A DNA stretch of 64,000 nt from Limnoperna fortunei (lineage: Eukaryota; Mollusca; Bivalvia; Mytilida; Modiolidae), in contig OX104117.1 in NCBI GenBank assembly GCA_944474755.1, forward strand, positions 40,999,222 through 41,063,221, read 5' to 3'. Each line of letters opens with the position of its first letter. Positions within the stretch are counted from its first letter, which is position 1. The position numbers and the translations under genes were made by a program. This document shows, piece after piece, positions 25,401-32,071 of this stretch. The notes beneath the pieces are model-generated. The model was given only the letters and a program-made list of their open reading frames with translations. It made no database searches and was not told the origin of the DNA.

Positions 25401-27642
25401 AATTTTTTCCATATGATACATACTAGTATATTATTTGTTTCAAATTGATTTTTTATCAATTAAGAACTGTAAATTTGTTATTGTATGCATTTTTTATGGT
25501 TGTCAAGCCATGTACAGAAATCAAAATTTAAATCATATGAAAAACAATAACGAAGGTTTGAAATGCAAGGTTGAGAACACATCCTTTTACATTTTTCACC
25601 AAAAAAAACCAGCCAAAATTTTCTAAATTTAAAGGAAATGTTGGTCATTTCTAACTCTATATATCTCAATCTGTGTAAATACATGTACACATAGAATTTA
25701 CATTTGACATCTCAGTGGTTGTTTTCCTTGTAATGGAAAAGGTACCCATGGCTCAGATCAACCCACAGAGACACCCAGCATGTTTTCTGATTGCAGATAG
25801 AAATGCTCTCTTGTTACAGGATTATCATGTCTTAATAGACCGTGGTCCATTGTCTGTAACAAGTTGGAAGAGTGGCCTGTTTATTGCAGGTTATACCCAT
25901 TTTCGAGTAGGCTCCCTGTACTAAGTGGTAGGTCAAACAGTCTTCCTATTGGTCTACTCCATTAACACCAAATTCTTCTTTGAATATACATTGTAGCTGA
26001 AAGACTGTTTACTGGATTGTAGCTACTATGGTTGTGTTTTCATTTTATCATTATGGATTGACATTTATTAGTATATGTTCCTTTGGTGGAACATCCTCAC
26101 AAGTCAGGGTTTCTGTGTTCACATGTGTAAACGAAACCCTGACAAACTTAGCTAGGAAATTCCAGGCTAGATTTTCATATGACATCAAACCTTCAAAATA
26201 TAAACCAATGAAATTGACTGAAAGAAGCAAGTGTTGGCAGTAGTCAATTTTACTCATTCTTGAGTGGGAAGAAAACATTTGGTTTATTTACAATCGATAT
26301 CGGGATATCCCCTAACTAAGTCGTGAATGAAAGCAAGCTTTTGATTGGCTACATTCCAGTATGATGTAGCCAATCAAAATAGTGACTTCTAGCCAGGGAA
26401 TTTAGTAGCTAAGTTTGTCAGGGTTTCGTGGAAACATGTTGACACAGAAACCCTGACTTGTGAGGATGTTGGTGGAACTTAATTTACACAAAGAATTCAA
26501 AATCAATCTGCAGCTATAAACACTACTTTACCAGCTTTTACAGTAAAAATAATAGTACATGTACATGAAGTGTAAAAAAAAAAAAGATTTCTTCTGGTAC
26601 TAGTATAGATTGTATTTCAATAATAACTAATTGTAAAATAGTGTTTGGTAGACATACATGTAGAATACAGTTTTCCACAAAAACAGGGACCTCAGTGGCC
26701 AGTTGGTTAAGAATGTTAGTCATCTGCTATTGATCACATGGTCTGTCAACACTGAGGTTGCGTGTCCAATTCTCATTGCGAGCAGTGTGTACTCAACTCC
26801 AATCTTAATTTACAAGGATTGGCAGTTTTCATACCGAAGGTTGGGGGTTTTCTCTGGGTACACGAGCCTCTTCCCCCATTAAAACTGGAGGCTGTGACAT
26901 ACATGTAGCCAAAAAAAATTGCTGAAAATGGTGTAAAACATCATTCAAGCAAAAGCCACAATAAAAGAATCAGTACTTCTCAAGTTGAAAACGTTCCCCA
27001 AGACCTTAAAATGTGTTTTTAAGTATTTAAGATAAAAGAAGAACAAATATTAGGTTTTAATCTTCAATTTTTAGCTATATGTGACATTAATAAGGTACAT
27101 GCACATCACGTAATATTAATATCTTGGGATTTCTAAATGTGATAAACAGGGTTATCCTCAAACTCAGGGATAATGTCAGGATCACATGAACTTGGCGAAA
27201 ACAATAATGATATACAAGTATTGTATACAATTCTTGTATATACATGTATATACAAGTATTGAATACAAGTATTGTATATGTTTATCATATAAATTATGAT
27301 TTAATTTTGCCCCATTTTACGTTAATAAAAGAACAGAAAAATTATAAGTGCAGCAGTTAAGATCTATAGTACAGAGTTATTCCACAATATACAAATTATT
27401 TCTATATGAGGAATAACCAAAATGTAGAGAATTTTATATGGTTTTATATTAGAACATGTATCTCACCTGCTGAGGGCATCCAACCTTTGTCTTTCTTCAT
27501 CAACATATTCTTTAATTCTAAAAGATATGTCTCGCTCTGCAAATAGGGATCTTTGCATGTGAGCCAGAGATGTAAAAATTTCACATTTTACAATGGATGC
27601 CACGCAAACAAATATCAGTACAACAATGTTGACAGCAGACAT
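1298..27642 (-). CDS. P4HA: Collagen prolyl 4-hydroxylase alpha subunit (complete gene, 13 coding exons per transcript)
   Basis: Encodes the catalytic alpha subunit of the ER-lumenal enzyme that hydroxylates Y-position prolines of collagen Gly-X-Pro repeats, using Fe(II), 2-oxoglutarate, O2 and ascorbate; the family partners with protein disulfide isomerase as beta subunit. Joined exons give 537 codons, close to the roughly 535 usual for the family. In order I read a signal peptide (1-20), an N-terminal P4H domain (about 21-164), the TPR-like peptide-substrate-binding domain (about 165-260) and the C-terminal dioxygenase domain. Catalytic residues are all present: H432 and D434 (PHFD), H503 (TRHAACPV) and K513 (KWVSNKW). 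The D-to-H spacing of 69 and H-to-K spacing of 10 match the vertebrate enzyme. Every junction has GT-AG ends and compatible phase. Two alternative exons encode residues 165-218. I see no frameshift or premature stop. Vertebrate paralogue (1, 2 or 3) cannot be assigned. Confidence 0.96.
1664..3346 (+). repeat. Family-A dispersed element with internal 165-bp tandem units
   Basis: The head is AGAGGCTCCCAGGAGCCTGT then GCTCACCTG; the tail is GACGCCAAGTGATAGC...GGTCCAGGTGAGC. Head and tail thus carry GCTCACCTG and CAGGTGAGC as an inverted pair. Between them are about seven units of about 165 bp, each with AAGGAGTCATCTGACAATTT and TTACAGTTTCACTCTAGCTG. It lies in the last P4HA intron. Confidence 0.8.
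3695..3763 (-). CDS. P4HA: P4HA coding exon 12
   Basis: A 69-bp exon, phase 0 at both ends (TTGTAG acceptor, AGG|GTAAGT donor). It encodes MSDVEAGGATVFPYIGVKLF followed by PKR, the conserved MSDVxAGGATVFP segment of the dioxygenase core. Confidence 0.95.
4126..4940 (+). repeat. Family-A element fragment (head only, diverged)
   Basis: Begins AGAGGCTCTCAAGAGCC, then diverged sequence with ATTTTTCACTG and GTGGTGGCCATTTTGAATT blocks like those in the copy at 44772-46556. No tail is visible. It sits in the P4HA intron between exons 11 and 12. Confidence 0.55.
5296..6128 (+). repeat. Family-B dispersed element with about 155-bp tandem units
   Basis: Begins CTAGATATCAATGAGATAGT then CTCTGTGGGCCCTG. 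Four to five units follow, each with TCATTCAGAAAG, GACCTTGAGGTCAAAGTCCA and CCTTGAAATGATCTAC. A reverse copy with the same terminus lies at 38873-39527. Non-coding. Confidence 0.75.
6249..6314 (-). CDS. P4HA: P4HA coding exon 11
   Basis: A 66-bp exon, phase 0 at both ends (ATACAG acceptor, GTGAGT donor). It encodes KEESNAFQGLNTGNRIATWL followed by SY. The TGNRIATWL.Y motif is invariant in collagen prolyl 4-hydroxylases and forms part of the jelly-roll core. Confidence 0.94.
6597..6724 (-). mobile_element. Headless SINE copy with 11-bp target duplication
   Basis: A 128-bp SINE body in reverse orientation (TTTGTTTGATGGTGTTTAAC to GGTAGGAAAACTGG). It is flanked by TTGATGATATG at 6586-6596 and 6725-6735. 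It stops at the same internal point as the copy at 55732-55867. Confidence 0.88.
7234..7287 (-). CDS. P4HA: P4HA coding exon 10 (iron-binding HxD)
   Basis: A 54-bp exon, phase 0 at both ends, encoding IANYGIGGHYEPHFDFAR. It carries the first two Fe(II) ligands, H432 and D434, in the family-invariant PHFDFA context. Acceptor ATTGTAG and donor GTAAGA. Confidence 0.95.
7482..8652. mobile_element. 1.17-kb CAGGG...CCCTG inverted-repeat DNA transposon, 5-bp TSD
   Basis: The left end CAGGGATTTTCCTACCTTT and the right end AAAGGCAGGAAAATCCCTG are inverted repeats. The element is flanked by TATTG on both sides (7477-7481, 8653-8657). No transposase frame was found. A strong hairpin (7946-8027) lies inside. 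CAGGG-type termini with 5-bp duplications would suit a hAT5-like element; that is inference. Confidence 0.75.
7946..8027. repeat. 82-bp hairpin with about 37-bp arms
   Basis: The left arm contains GCATTCAACAGAACCTTCGC and CTGACCCTTGT. The right arm is its near-perfect reverse complement, with an 8-base loop AATAAATG. It lies within the element at 7482-8652. Confidence 0.9.
8953..9052 (-). CDS. P4HA: P4HA coding exon 9
   Basis: This 100-bp exon (TTATAG acceptor, CAG|GTACAA donor) encodes residues 386-419, SAWLKPDDDLVIYRVNSRIG followed by AVTGLDMNTAEDLQ. This is the conserved segment just upstream of the iron-binding motif, where other members have SxWL...VxRxxxRxxxxTGL. Confidence 0.95.
10245..11796. 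mobile_element. 1.55-kb element with AGGCCACACCAA terminal inverted repeats
   Basis: The left end reads AGGCCACACCAATTTAATTT then CTTGTTC; the right end is GAACAAGAAATTTATTTGGT then GTGGCCT. They form roughly 27-bp inverted repeats. No clear target duplication beyond a possible TA, and no intact transposase. It sits in the P4HA intron between exons 8 and 9. Confidence 0.7.
11838..12068 (-). repeat. Ancient SINE relic
   Basis: Diverged match to the tRNA-derived SINE in reverse orientation: CAACTATATCATGACATCAA, CTCCCAACTCTGACAG, TTGTCAATTAAGATTG and ACCACTCTGCCACTGAAGCC in the expected order. Confidence 0.6.
12085..12155 (-). CDS. P4HA: P4HA coding exon 8 (71-bp exon, LGRATV..YRISK)
   Basis: The exon has a TTGTAG acceptor and an AAAAG|GTAATG donor and encodes LGRATVHNAKTGKLEHATYR followed by ISK. 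It is 71 bp and corresponds to the position of the mutually exclusive exon pair 9/10 known in vertebrate P4HA1. I found only one copy of this exon here, so in this gene alternative splicing appears to act at exon 4 instead. Confidence 0.94.
12342..12443. repeat. 33-bp tandem repeat, 3 copies, derived from a SINE head
   Basis: The unit CCACTTGGCAACTGAGGCCC plus CTCTACAAATGCT is repeated three times. CCACTTGGCCACTGAGGCCC is the reverse complement of the SINE A-box region, so a SINE fragment was amplified in tandem. Confidence 0.85.
12553..12726 (-). CDS. P4HA: P4HA coding exon 7 (start of catalytic domain)
   Basis: This 174-bp exon (TTTCATAG acceptor, AAG|GTAAGT donor) is phase 0 at both ends. 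It encodes residues 305-362, including KLVCRYKTNNHPLLILSPAK and the YLVIYHNVITDYE segment, where the dioxygenase domain starts in this family. Confidence 0.95.
13002..13207 (-). CDS. P4HA: P4HA coding exon 6 (PSB end and charged linker)
   Basis: This 206-bp exon (TTATTATAG acceptor, CAT|GTAAGA donor) encodes residues 236-304. It starts PNHSRALNNKEYF, the end of the peptide-substrate-binding domain, then a lysine- and glutamate-rich linker, then the conserved YERLCRGE motif that starts the catalytic half. The usual Asp before Pro at the domain end is Val here. Confidence 0.93.
13480..15995. mobile_element. 2.5-kb CAGGGTTCGACA...TGTCGAACCCTG element, 5-bp TSD
   Basis: The termini CAGGGTTCGACATTAA and TTATTGTCGAACCCTG are inverted repeats, flanked by CTACT on both sides (13475-13479, 15996-16000). 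Subterminal CTTGTCC/GGACAAG motifs recur at both ends. A family-A element (14424-15793) is nested inside, so the original element was about 1.1 kb. No transposase was recognised. Confidence 0.75.
14424..15793 (+). repeat. Family-A dispersed element nested inside the 13480-15995 element
   Basis: The head AGAGGCTCCCAGGAGCCTGT...GCTCACCTG and the tail GGACGCCAAGTGATGGCAAT...GGTCAGGTGAGC bound a 1.37-kb copy. It has two long internal units, each with CAATTAAGGACAATAACTCC-like sequence and TCATTTTTGTAGCCC. A poly-C tract lies at about 14544-14562. Confidence 0.78.
16337..16388 (-). CDS. P4HA: P4HA coding exon 5 (52-bp PSB-domain exon)
   Basis: A short exon with a TTTTTCAG acceptor and a TTAG|GTAGG donor, entering in phase 0 and leaving in phase 1. 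It encodes QGNVRHALTLTNELLSL, matching the second TPR helix of the PSB domain (QGDxxxALxLTxxLLxL in relatives). It is required to link the phase-0 end of exon 4a or 4b to the phase-1 start of exon 6. If both 4a and 4b are skipped it is read out of frame and meets a TAA. Confidence 0.9.
16721..16881 (-). CDS. P4HA: P4HA coding exon 4b (alternative PSB-domain exon, downstream copy)
   Basis: This second 161-bp exon (TTTGTAG acceptor, TTG|GTAAGA donor) has the same entry and exit phases as exon 4a. It encodes an alternative residue 165-218 segment, starting AGDCFIVGKYAYTQKDVYH and ending YLSYVTML. By eye 24 of 54 residues match exon 4a. It keeps D167, C168, F169, Y176, H183, W187, D210-S213 and the N-x-T sequon, but has V for Y181 and M for Y217. 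Adding it after exon 4a shifts the frame and reaches TGA at its 29th codon. The open frame and good splice sites argue it is functional, not a decayed duplicate. Confidence 0.9.
17564..17724 (-). CDS. P4HA: P4HA coding exon 4a (alternative PSB-domain exon, upstream copy)
   Basis: This 161-bp exon (TTTTCAG acceptor, AAG|GTAATG donor) enters in phase 1 and leaves in phase 0. It encodes residues 165-218, starting AMDCFEVGRVAYNDEDYYH and ending YLSFSAYK, the first TPR-like half of the peptide-substrate-binding domain. It keeps the paired tyrosines of the DYYH motif (181-182) and a tyrosine at 217, like canonical vertebrate enzymes. It also has an N-x-T sequon (N200). It is homologous to exon 4b, 682 bp downstream, with the same length and phases. 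I infer the two are used as alternatives. Confidence 0.95.
17884..18036. repeat. 76-bp tandem duplication
   Basis: Two nearly identical 76-bp copies (TCATGGTCACCAAATTGACT in each) lie in the P4HA intron between exons 3 and 4a. Non-coding. Confidence 0.9.
18928..19052. repeat. Inverted-repeat element (GGCGGTGATTTATCATTG type), copy 1
   Basis: The left end GGCGGTGATTTATCATTG and the right end AACAATGATAAACCAGCC are inverted, with TTATTTTATCC between. A second copy lies at about 47152-47277. MITE-like; superfamily unknown. Confidence 0.55.
19879..20040 (-). CDS. P4HA: P4HA coding exon 3 (N-terminal domain, end)
   Basis: This 162-bp exon (acceptor TTTTCAG, donor GTACAC) enters and leaves in phase 1. 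It encodes residues 111-164, with the helical stretch DLNGAVAALLRLQDTYKLET and the conserved LAAGDVAGIKTSEL segment that precedes the peptide-substrate-binding domain in this family. The exon must be followed by an exon starting in phase 1, and both alternatives downstream do so. Confidence 0.94.
20739..20806. repeat. 68-bp hairpin element
   Basis: The left arm CTTGCTCCCCTCTTTTTTGC and the right arm GCAAAAAGGGGGGAGCAAG are reverse complements with one or two mismatches, separated by about 28 bp. It sits 69 bp from P4HA exon 2. It could be a MITE remnant. Confidence 0.7.
20875..21029 (-). CDS. P4HA: P4HA coding exon 2 (N-terminal domain)
   Basis: This 155-bp exon has a TTTTCAG acceptor and a GTAAAG donor, entering in phase 2 and leaving in phase 1. 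It encodes residues 59-110, including NPDFYIGNPVNAYLFVKRF and the tryptophan-containing DWDQNI segment, characteristic of the prolyl 4-hydroxylase N-terminal (P4Ha_N) domain that mediates assembly of the tetramer. Confidence 0.94.
22085..22146 (+). repeat. SINE 3' tail, second family (CAATCAATC end)
   Basis: CACCCTGAATATAGCTTAGA, then TATTGCCCACTGGAC and AATCAATCAATC. It matches the tails interspersed in the 33-bp array at 43504-43570 and 43942-44003. Confidence 0.65.
24345..24586 (+). mobile_element. tRNA-derived SINE, diverged copy
   Basis: Runs from a degraded head (GGGCGATGGTGGTCAAG) through AATTGACAAGGATTGTCAGT to CTGGATGCCATGATATAGCT and ATTCAAACAAACAA. Confidence 0.8.
26092..26468. 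mobile_element. 377-bp MITE with long inverted repeats and 9-bp TSD
   Basis: The ends are CATCCTCACAAGTCAGGGTT and AACCCTGACTTGTGAGGATG-like, with inverted arms of about 63 bp. Each arm also contains an internal smaller palindrome (CAGGGTTTC...GAAACCCTG). TTGGTGGAA flanks both sides (26083-26091, 26469-26477). Confidence 0.88.
26687..26954 (+). mobile_element. tRNA-derived SINE, full-length diverged copy
   Basis: The head GGACCTCAGTGGCCAGTTGG carries the A-box-like motif. Then CACATGGTCTGTCAACACTG, CAATCTTAATTTACAAGGAT, AAACTGGAGGCTGTGACATA and a CATTCAAGCAAA tail follow. Confidence 0.8.
27467..27642 (-). CDS. P4HA: P4HA coding exon 1 (start codon, signal peptide)
   Basis: The exon starts at ATG 27642-27640 and runs 176 bp to a CAG|GTGAGA donor. 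It encodes a hydrophobic leader, MSAVNIVVLIFVCVASIVKC, then the family-typical EIFTSLAHMQRSLFAERD segment that opens the mature enzyme. The start is chosen because it gives a signal peptide of the expected length directly before the mature N-terminus. The exon ends in phase 2, splitting an Arg codon with exon 2. Intron 1 is the largest in the gene, about 6.4 kb. Confidence 0.95.
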
Positions 27643-28344
27643 TTTGCTTAACTAAACTTTTCCCTAACTTTTGTCTTCAGTTACAACTCCAGTGAGTGGC
27701 AGTGAAATCGGACACCGTCAAACTTTCAGAAATTTCTAGTAAAATTTGAAACAGCCAATTCCTAAGCTCCACGTTGGAATAATTATGGCTTACGTGAGAA
27801 AAAACGCGTGTATGAATAACGGAAATTGTGTATAGTACATCAAAAACAGCACCTCTTATCAAATTACACTAAGTCTGTTGTGTTGTACATTCCTCCTTAC
27901 AAGTGGAAGATACCATTATCAGGGGGTGGTGATTTGCTTAACTGATAACAAAATCTTTTGCAAATCAACATTACGACAGATAATAATGTTTTGTTGTTAT
28001 AAACAAGAATTAAATCAATTAAAACATCATGATTGTCGCCAATATTGCATGATAATGGCTAGACAAGTAAGTTAAAAAAACGAATGTTTATCTAATACAA
28101 AAGTGGTGCGAACGTTTCACATAATGTCACATGACTATCATGTGATCAAAATTTAATTATATGAAATGGACGGAATTCTTTTTTATAGTCAATTTGTCAA
28201 TTCTTTACTTTAAACTTTTGCAGTTCATCAGTATAATCAGTATATATAATAATATAACATTATATAGCAAGATGAATTACAATACAATGGATACGTCAGA
28301 AATTCAGAAATCGTATGCATACATAAACAATGTAAATTAATTAT
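27643..28344. promoter_or_regulatory. P4HA 5' flank, presumed promoter region
   Basis: Sequence immediately upstream of the P4HA start codon. I see no strong TATA box at a fixed distance and no CpG-rich block, so the transcription start cannot be placed. The label rests on position only. Confidence 0.3.
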
Positions 28345-29290
28345 TATTTCTTATCGAAAGGCCTTGAAAATGAAATTCACAAGTTACACAATTCTTTATA
28401 GTTTTCTACAGACAATAATTGCACAAGCTTAAAAGCTGACGGTCTTGACCAATAATACTTTTTAATATACTTTTCTCTTAATTCTTTATACTTGCTACAT
28501 TGAGGAATAAAGTGATATTCGTCTTCAGCTACATTTGATTCACAAAAATGCAGTTTCTTTTATCTCTAGCAATACCATAAAAACGACCTGTTTCTGTATA
28601 AAGGTTGTGGGAAGACATACGAAATTTTGTTATACGTTTTCTATAAGCAGTTGGTATATATTTGTAAATAATACTGAAGTTGGACATTACACATTACATA
28701 ATTGTATATTCTACACTTAGAAGAACTATCTAGTAATGATTGTAAATCTTGTCTAGCTTGGTCATAAATCATTTGCTTTATAACATTTATATATATTTAT
28801 TAATCAACACAATTTAATAAGCATTGATTATTCCACAGATCTGACACATAAATTAAAAGGTAAATTTTTTTTTAAATGTTGCCCAACTTACTAGCTCTTT
28901 ATAACAAGAAATTACAATACAGTTGTTGCTGTTTAAAACTTTTATCCAAAACTTAAGTATCCTAAAATTTCTCTAATAGATTAATGGGAATCTGCCAAGT
29001 TCAAAATACAACATTACATTATTTGTAGACCTTTTAACTCCAAGTATCATCTTACAGAAATCTATATGTACTTGTTCAACATCAGGTGCCTTATGCACCC
29101 CCCCCCCCCCCAATTTCACAACCGTACATTAATATATTACATACATATGAATCAAATAAATCCAACATATATTTTTTAGCGAAGAAGACTTCTTAAAAAT
29201 AGCAAACATAGCTTTCCGGCCCTGATCAGCACATTTTTTTATGTGTAATTAAACACTTACAATTATAATGAAAAGGTACACACAAATAGT
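28345..29290 (-). pseudogene. Non-LTR retrotransposon (LINE) 3' ORF remnant
   Basis: The minus strand gives disrupted frames resembling the C-terminal part of LINE reverse-transcriptase proteins. At 29000-29070 is EQVHIDFCKMILGVKRSTNN followed by YFELGRFPL, and at 28380-28560 is EDEYHFIPQCSKYKELREKY followed by IKKYYWSRPSAFK, the cysteine/histidine region typical of these ORFs. A poly-C tract at 29099-29112 and several stops interrupt it. The active-site part of the reverse transcriptase is missing. Confidence 0.72.
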
Positions 29291-29459
29291 CAAAATTATT
29301 TTGTTTTATTTATTTGTTCGGGGTTTTTGTTTTTTTTAAACATCTCCGACAAAGCAAAACGGCATATAATATAACTGCCAAAACGTATGCATGCTCATAT
29401 GTATTGCACATTCAACCACGAAGAATATTAATATCAGAATATACAAGTTGCTGGTTTGC

Positions 29460-29551
29460 CATCCTAACAAGTCAATGTATCTGTGTCCACAAGTGTCCAC
29501 GGTGTCCATCGAGGACACATGTGGACACAGAAACCCTGACTTGTGAGGATG
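29460..29551. mobile_element. 92-bp palindromic MITE, same family as 26092-26468, 9-bp TSD
   Basis: The ends CATCCTAACAAGTCA and TGACTTGTGAGGATG surround a nearly complete foldback (GTGTCCACAAGTGTCCACGG vs its complement). CTGGTTTGC flanks it on both sides (29451-29459, 29552-29560). Confidence 0.88.
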
Positions 29552-30288
29552 CTGGTTTGCATAAATGAAACATCTGTGTAAACAAATTAAATAATATTCA
29601 CATGGCTTGACTATCTATAATAAGGTAAAAAAAACAATGGAGTTTATTTTCGGGTTGAATCAGTATTGGTTTCCCAGCTAACTCAGAGATGAAGTGACGT
29701 CAAACCCACGAAGAACATCACTTAACTGTAAGTTTTGCATTTAAATAAACTCCCAAATAAATGGTCATATTAATTTTTTTTTGTTAGATGAAAAATGGTA
29801 AGGTCGACGTCAACTCATACGCTCGAGTCAGAAGTAACTGTAATGTCAGGGTATCTTTTCCTTATAACGTCACAAAGAAGAAATTCAACAGCTGTAAAAT
29901 CCTAAAAGCTGAATAATTAAAGAAGCAGTTTCATGTAGACAGGAAAATTAGGTAGTATTATCATACTTTAGTATTTAATTTTATTGCTTGAAATTAATGT
30001 TTTTTAAAAAGTTCAAAACTCAGTCACTCACTCCAAAAGCTAAGTAGAGACTGCAGTTATGAGTCATTATAGCTAGTGGTAAATCCAATAAAACATACTT
30101 CAAATAAATTAGCATATTAATTTTCTGCTAGTTTGTCAAATATATAATAATATTCAACACGAAGATTATATGCATGATCTTACTTTTCTTCCGCATGAAC
30201 TTGATTATACAGACCAATCTTTCATTTTTTTACAAATATAAATTATTAAAAAGTATATATATATATATAAGTATTTACTCAGTACAGC

Positions 30289-31918
30289 TTGAAAGATCTG
30301 CACGGTTCTGTTGCAATGTTTGAAGGATCTGCACGGTTCTGTTGTGTCGGTTGTCAGATCTGCACGGTTCTGTTGTGTCGGTTGACATATCTGCATGGCT
30401 CTATTGTGTCGGTTGACAAATCTGCACGGTTCTGTTGTGTCGGTTGACAGATCTGCACGGTTCTGTTGTGTCGGTTGAGAGATCTGTGCCCGGTTTCATA
30501 TGTTTTATAAACATATCAAATTTGATGATCTCCTCAACTTATATATTGGCCAATCAGATAGCTAGAAAACTCAAATTTGAGGAAAAACTCAATGATTTGA
30601 GGAAAATCTCACTTTGAGAAGTTTTATGAAACTAAGGCCTGCACGGTTCTGTTGTGTCGGTTGAGAGAGCTGCACGGTTCTGTTGTGTCGGTTGATAGAT
30701 CTGCACGGTTCTGTTGTATCGGTTGACAGATCTTCACGGTTCTGTTGTGTCAGTTGACAGATCTGCATGGTTCTGTTGTATCGGTTGACAGATCAGCACG
30801 GTTCTGTTGTGTTGGTTGACAGAGCTGCACGGTTTAGTTGAATCGATTGACAGATCTTCACGGTTCTGTTGTGTTGGTTGACAGAGCTGCACGGTTCTGT
30901 TGTGTCGGTTGACATATCTGCACGGTTCTGTTGTGTCGGTTGACAGATCTGCGCGGTTCTGGTCTGTCGGTTGACAGATCTTCACGGTTCTGTTGTGTCG
31001 GTTGACAGATATTCACGGTTCTGTTGTGTTGGTTGACAGAGCTGCACGGTTGTGTTGTATCGGTTGACAGATCTTCACGGTTCTGTTGTGTTGGTTGACA
31101 GAGCTGCACGGTTCTGTTGTGTCGGTTGACATATCTGCACGGTTCTGTTGTGTCGGTTGACAGATCTGCACGGTTCTGTTGTGTCGGTTGATAGCTCTGC
31201 ACGGTTCTGTTGTATCGGTTGACAGATCTTCACGGTTCTGTTGTGTCGGTTGACAGATCTGCATGGTTCTGTTGTACCGGTTGACAGATCTGCACGGTTC
31301 TGTTGTGTTGGTTGACAGAACTGCACGGTTTAGTTGTATCGATTGACAGATCTTCACGGTTCTGTTGTGTTGGTTGACAGAGCTGCACGGTTCTGTTGTG
31401 TCGGTTGACATATCTGCACTGTTCTGTTGTGTCGGTTGACAGATCTGCACGGTTCTGTTGTGTCGGTTGATAGATCTGCACGGTTCTGTTGTATCGGTTG
31501 ACAGATCTGCACGGTTCTGTTGTGTCGGTTGACATATCTGCATGGTTATGTTGTGTCGGTTGACAGATCTGCACGGTTCTGCTGTGTCGGTTGAGAGATC
31601 TACACGGTTCTGTTGTGTCGGTTGACAGATCTGCGCGGTTCTGTTACGTCTGTTGACAGATCTGCACGGTTCTGTTGTGTCGGTTGACATATCTGCATGG
31701 TTCTGTTGTGTCGGTTGACAGATCTGCACGGTTGTGTTGTGTCGGTTGAGAGATCTACACGGTTCTGTTGTGTCGGTTGACAGATCTGCGCGGTTCTGCT
31801 GTGTCGGTTGACAGATCTGCGCGGTTCTTTTGTGTCGGTTGACAGATTTGCACGGTTCTGTTGTGTCGGTTGAAAGGTCTGCACAGTTCTTTTGAGACGC
31901 TTGACAGATCTGCAAGGT
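30289..31918. repeat. 31-bp minisatellite, about 45-48 copies
   Basis: The unit is CACGGTTCTGTTGTGTCGGT plus TGACAGATCTG. Since 31 is not a multiple of 3, three units make one 31-codon cycle, and the minus strand is nearly stop-free in all three frames. This yields long repetitive open frames (up to 337 codons, 31013-32026) with the motif TEPCRSVNRHNRTVQICQPT. The array is interrupted by a foreign segment at 30487-30637. Confidence 0.93.
30487..30637. mobile_element. Insertion with inverted ends inside the 31-bp minisatellite
   Basis: About 150 bp unrelated to the array, starting GCCCGGTTTCATA and ending TTTTATGAAACTAAGGCC. The ends form an imperfect inverted repeat around GTTTCATA/TATGAAAC. 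Probably a small MITE; no target duplication can be distinguished in repetitive flanks. Confidence 0.55.
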
Positions 31919-32071
31919 GTACTGTTGTGTTTCTTTGTAATTCCTATGTATAACATGAAAGGTCTGAAAGTTGTTATTGTATATAACTTGAATGAATAGA
32001 TAGAGTAAAGACACGCAAACGTACACACAGTTATAATTGACAGGAAAACAACCAACATTTTTTTCTGTTCT

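Larger units (their letters stand above)
21030..27466 (-). other. P4HA intron 1 (6.4 kb)
   Basis: AT-rich intron. It contains the SINE tail at 22085-22146, SINEs at 24345-24586 and 26687-26954, the palindromic MITE at 26092-26468 and ACATGTACATGTA-type tracts (also at 27210-27290). No further coding exon was recognised in the long stretch 22150-24340. Confidence 0.8.

Noticed and set aside
30289..31918. CRISPR array
   Set aside because: Repeats are contiguous without unique spacers, the context is eukaryotic, and there are no cas genes.
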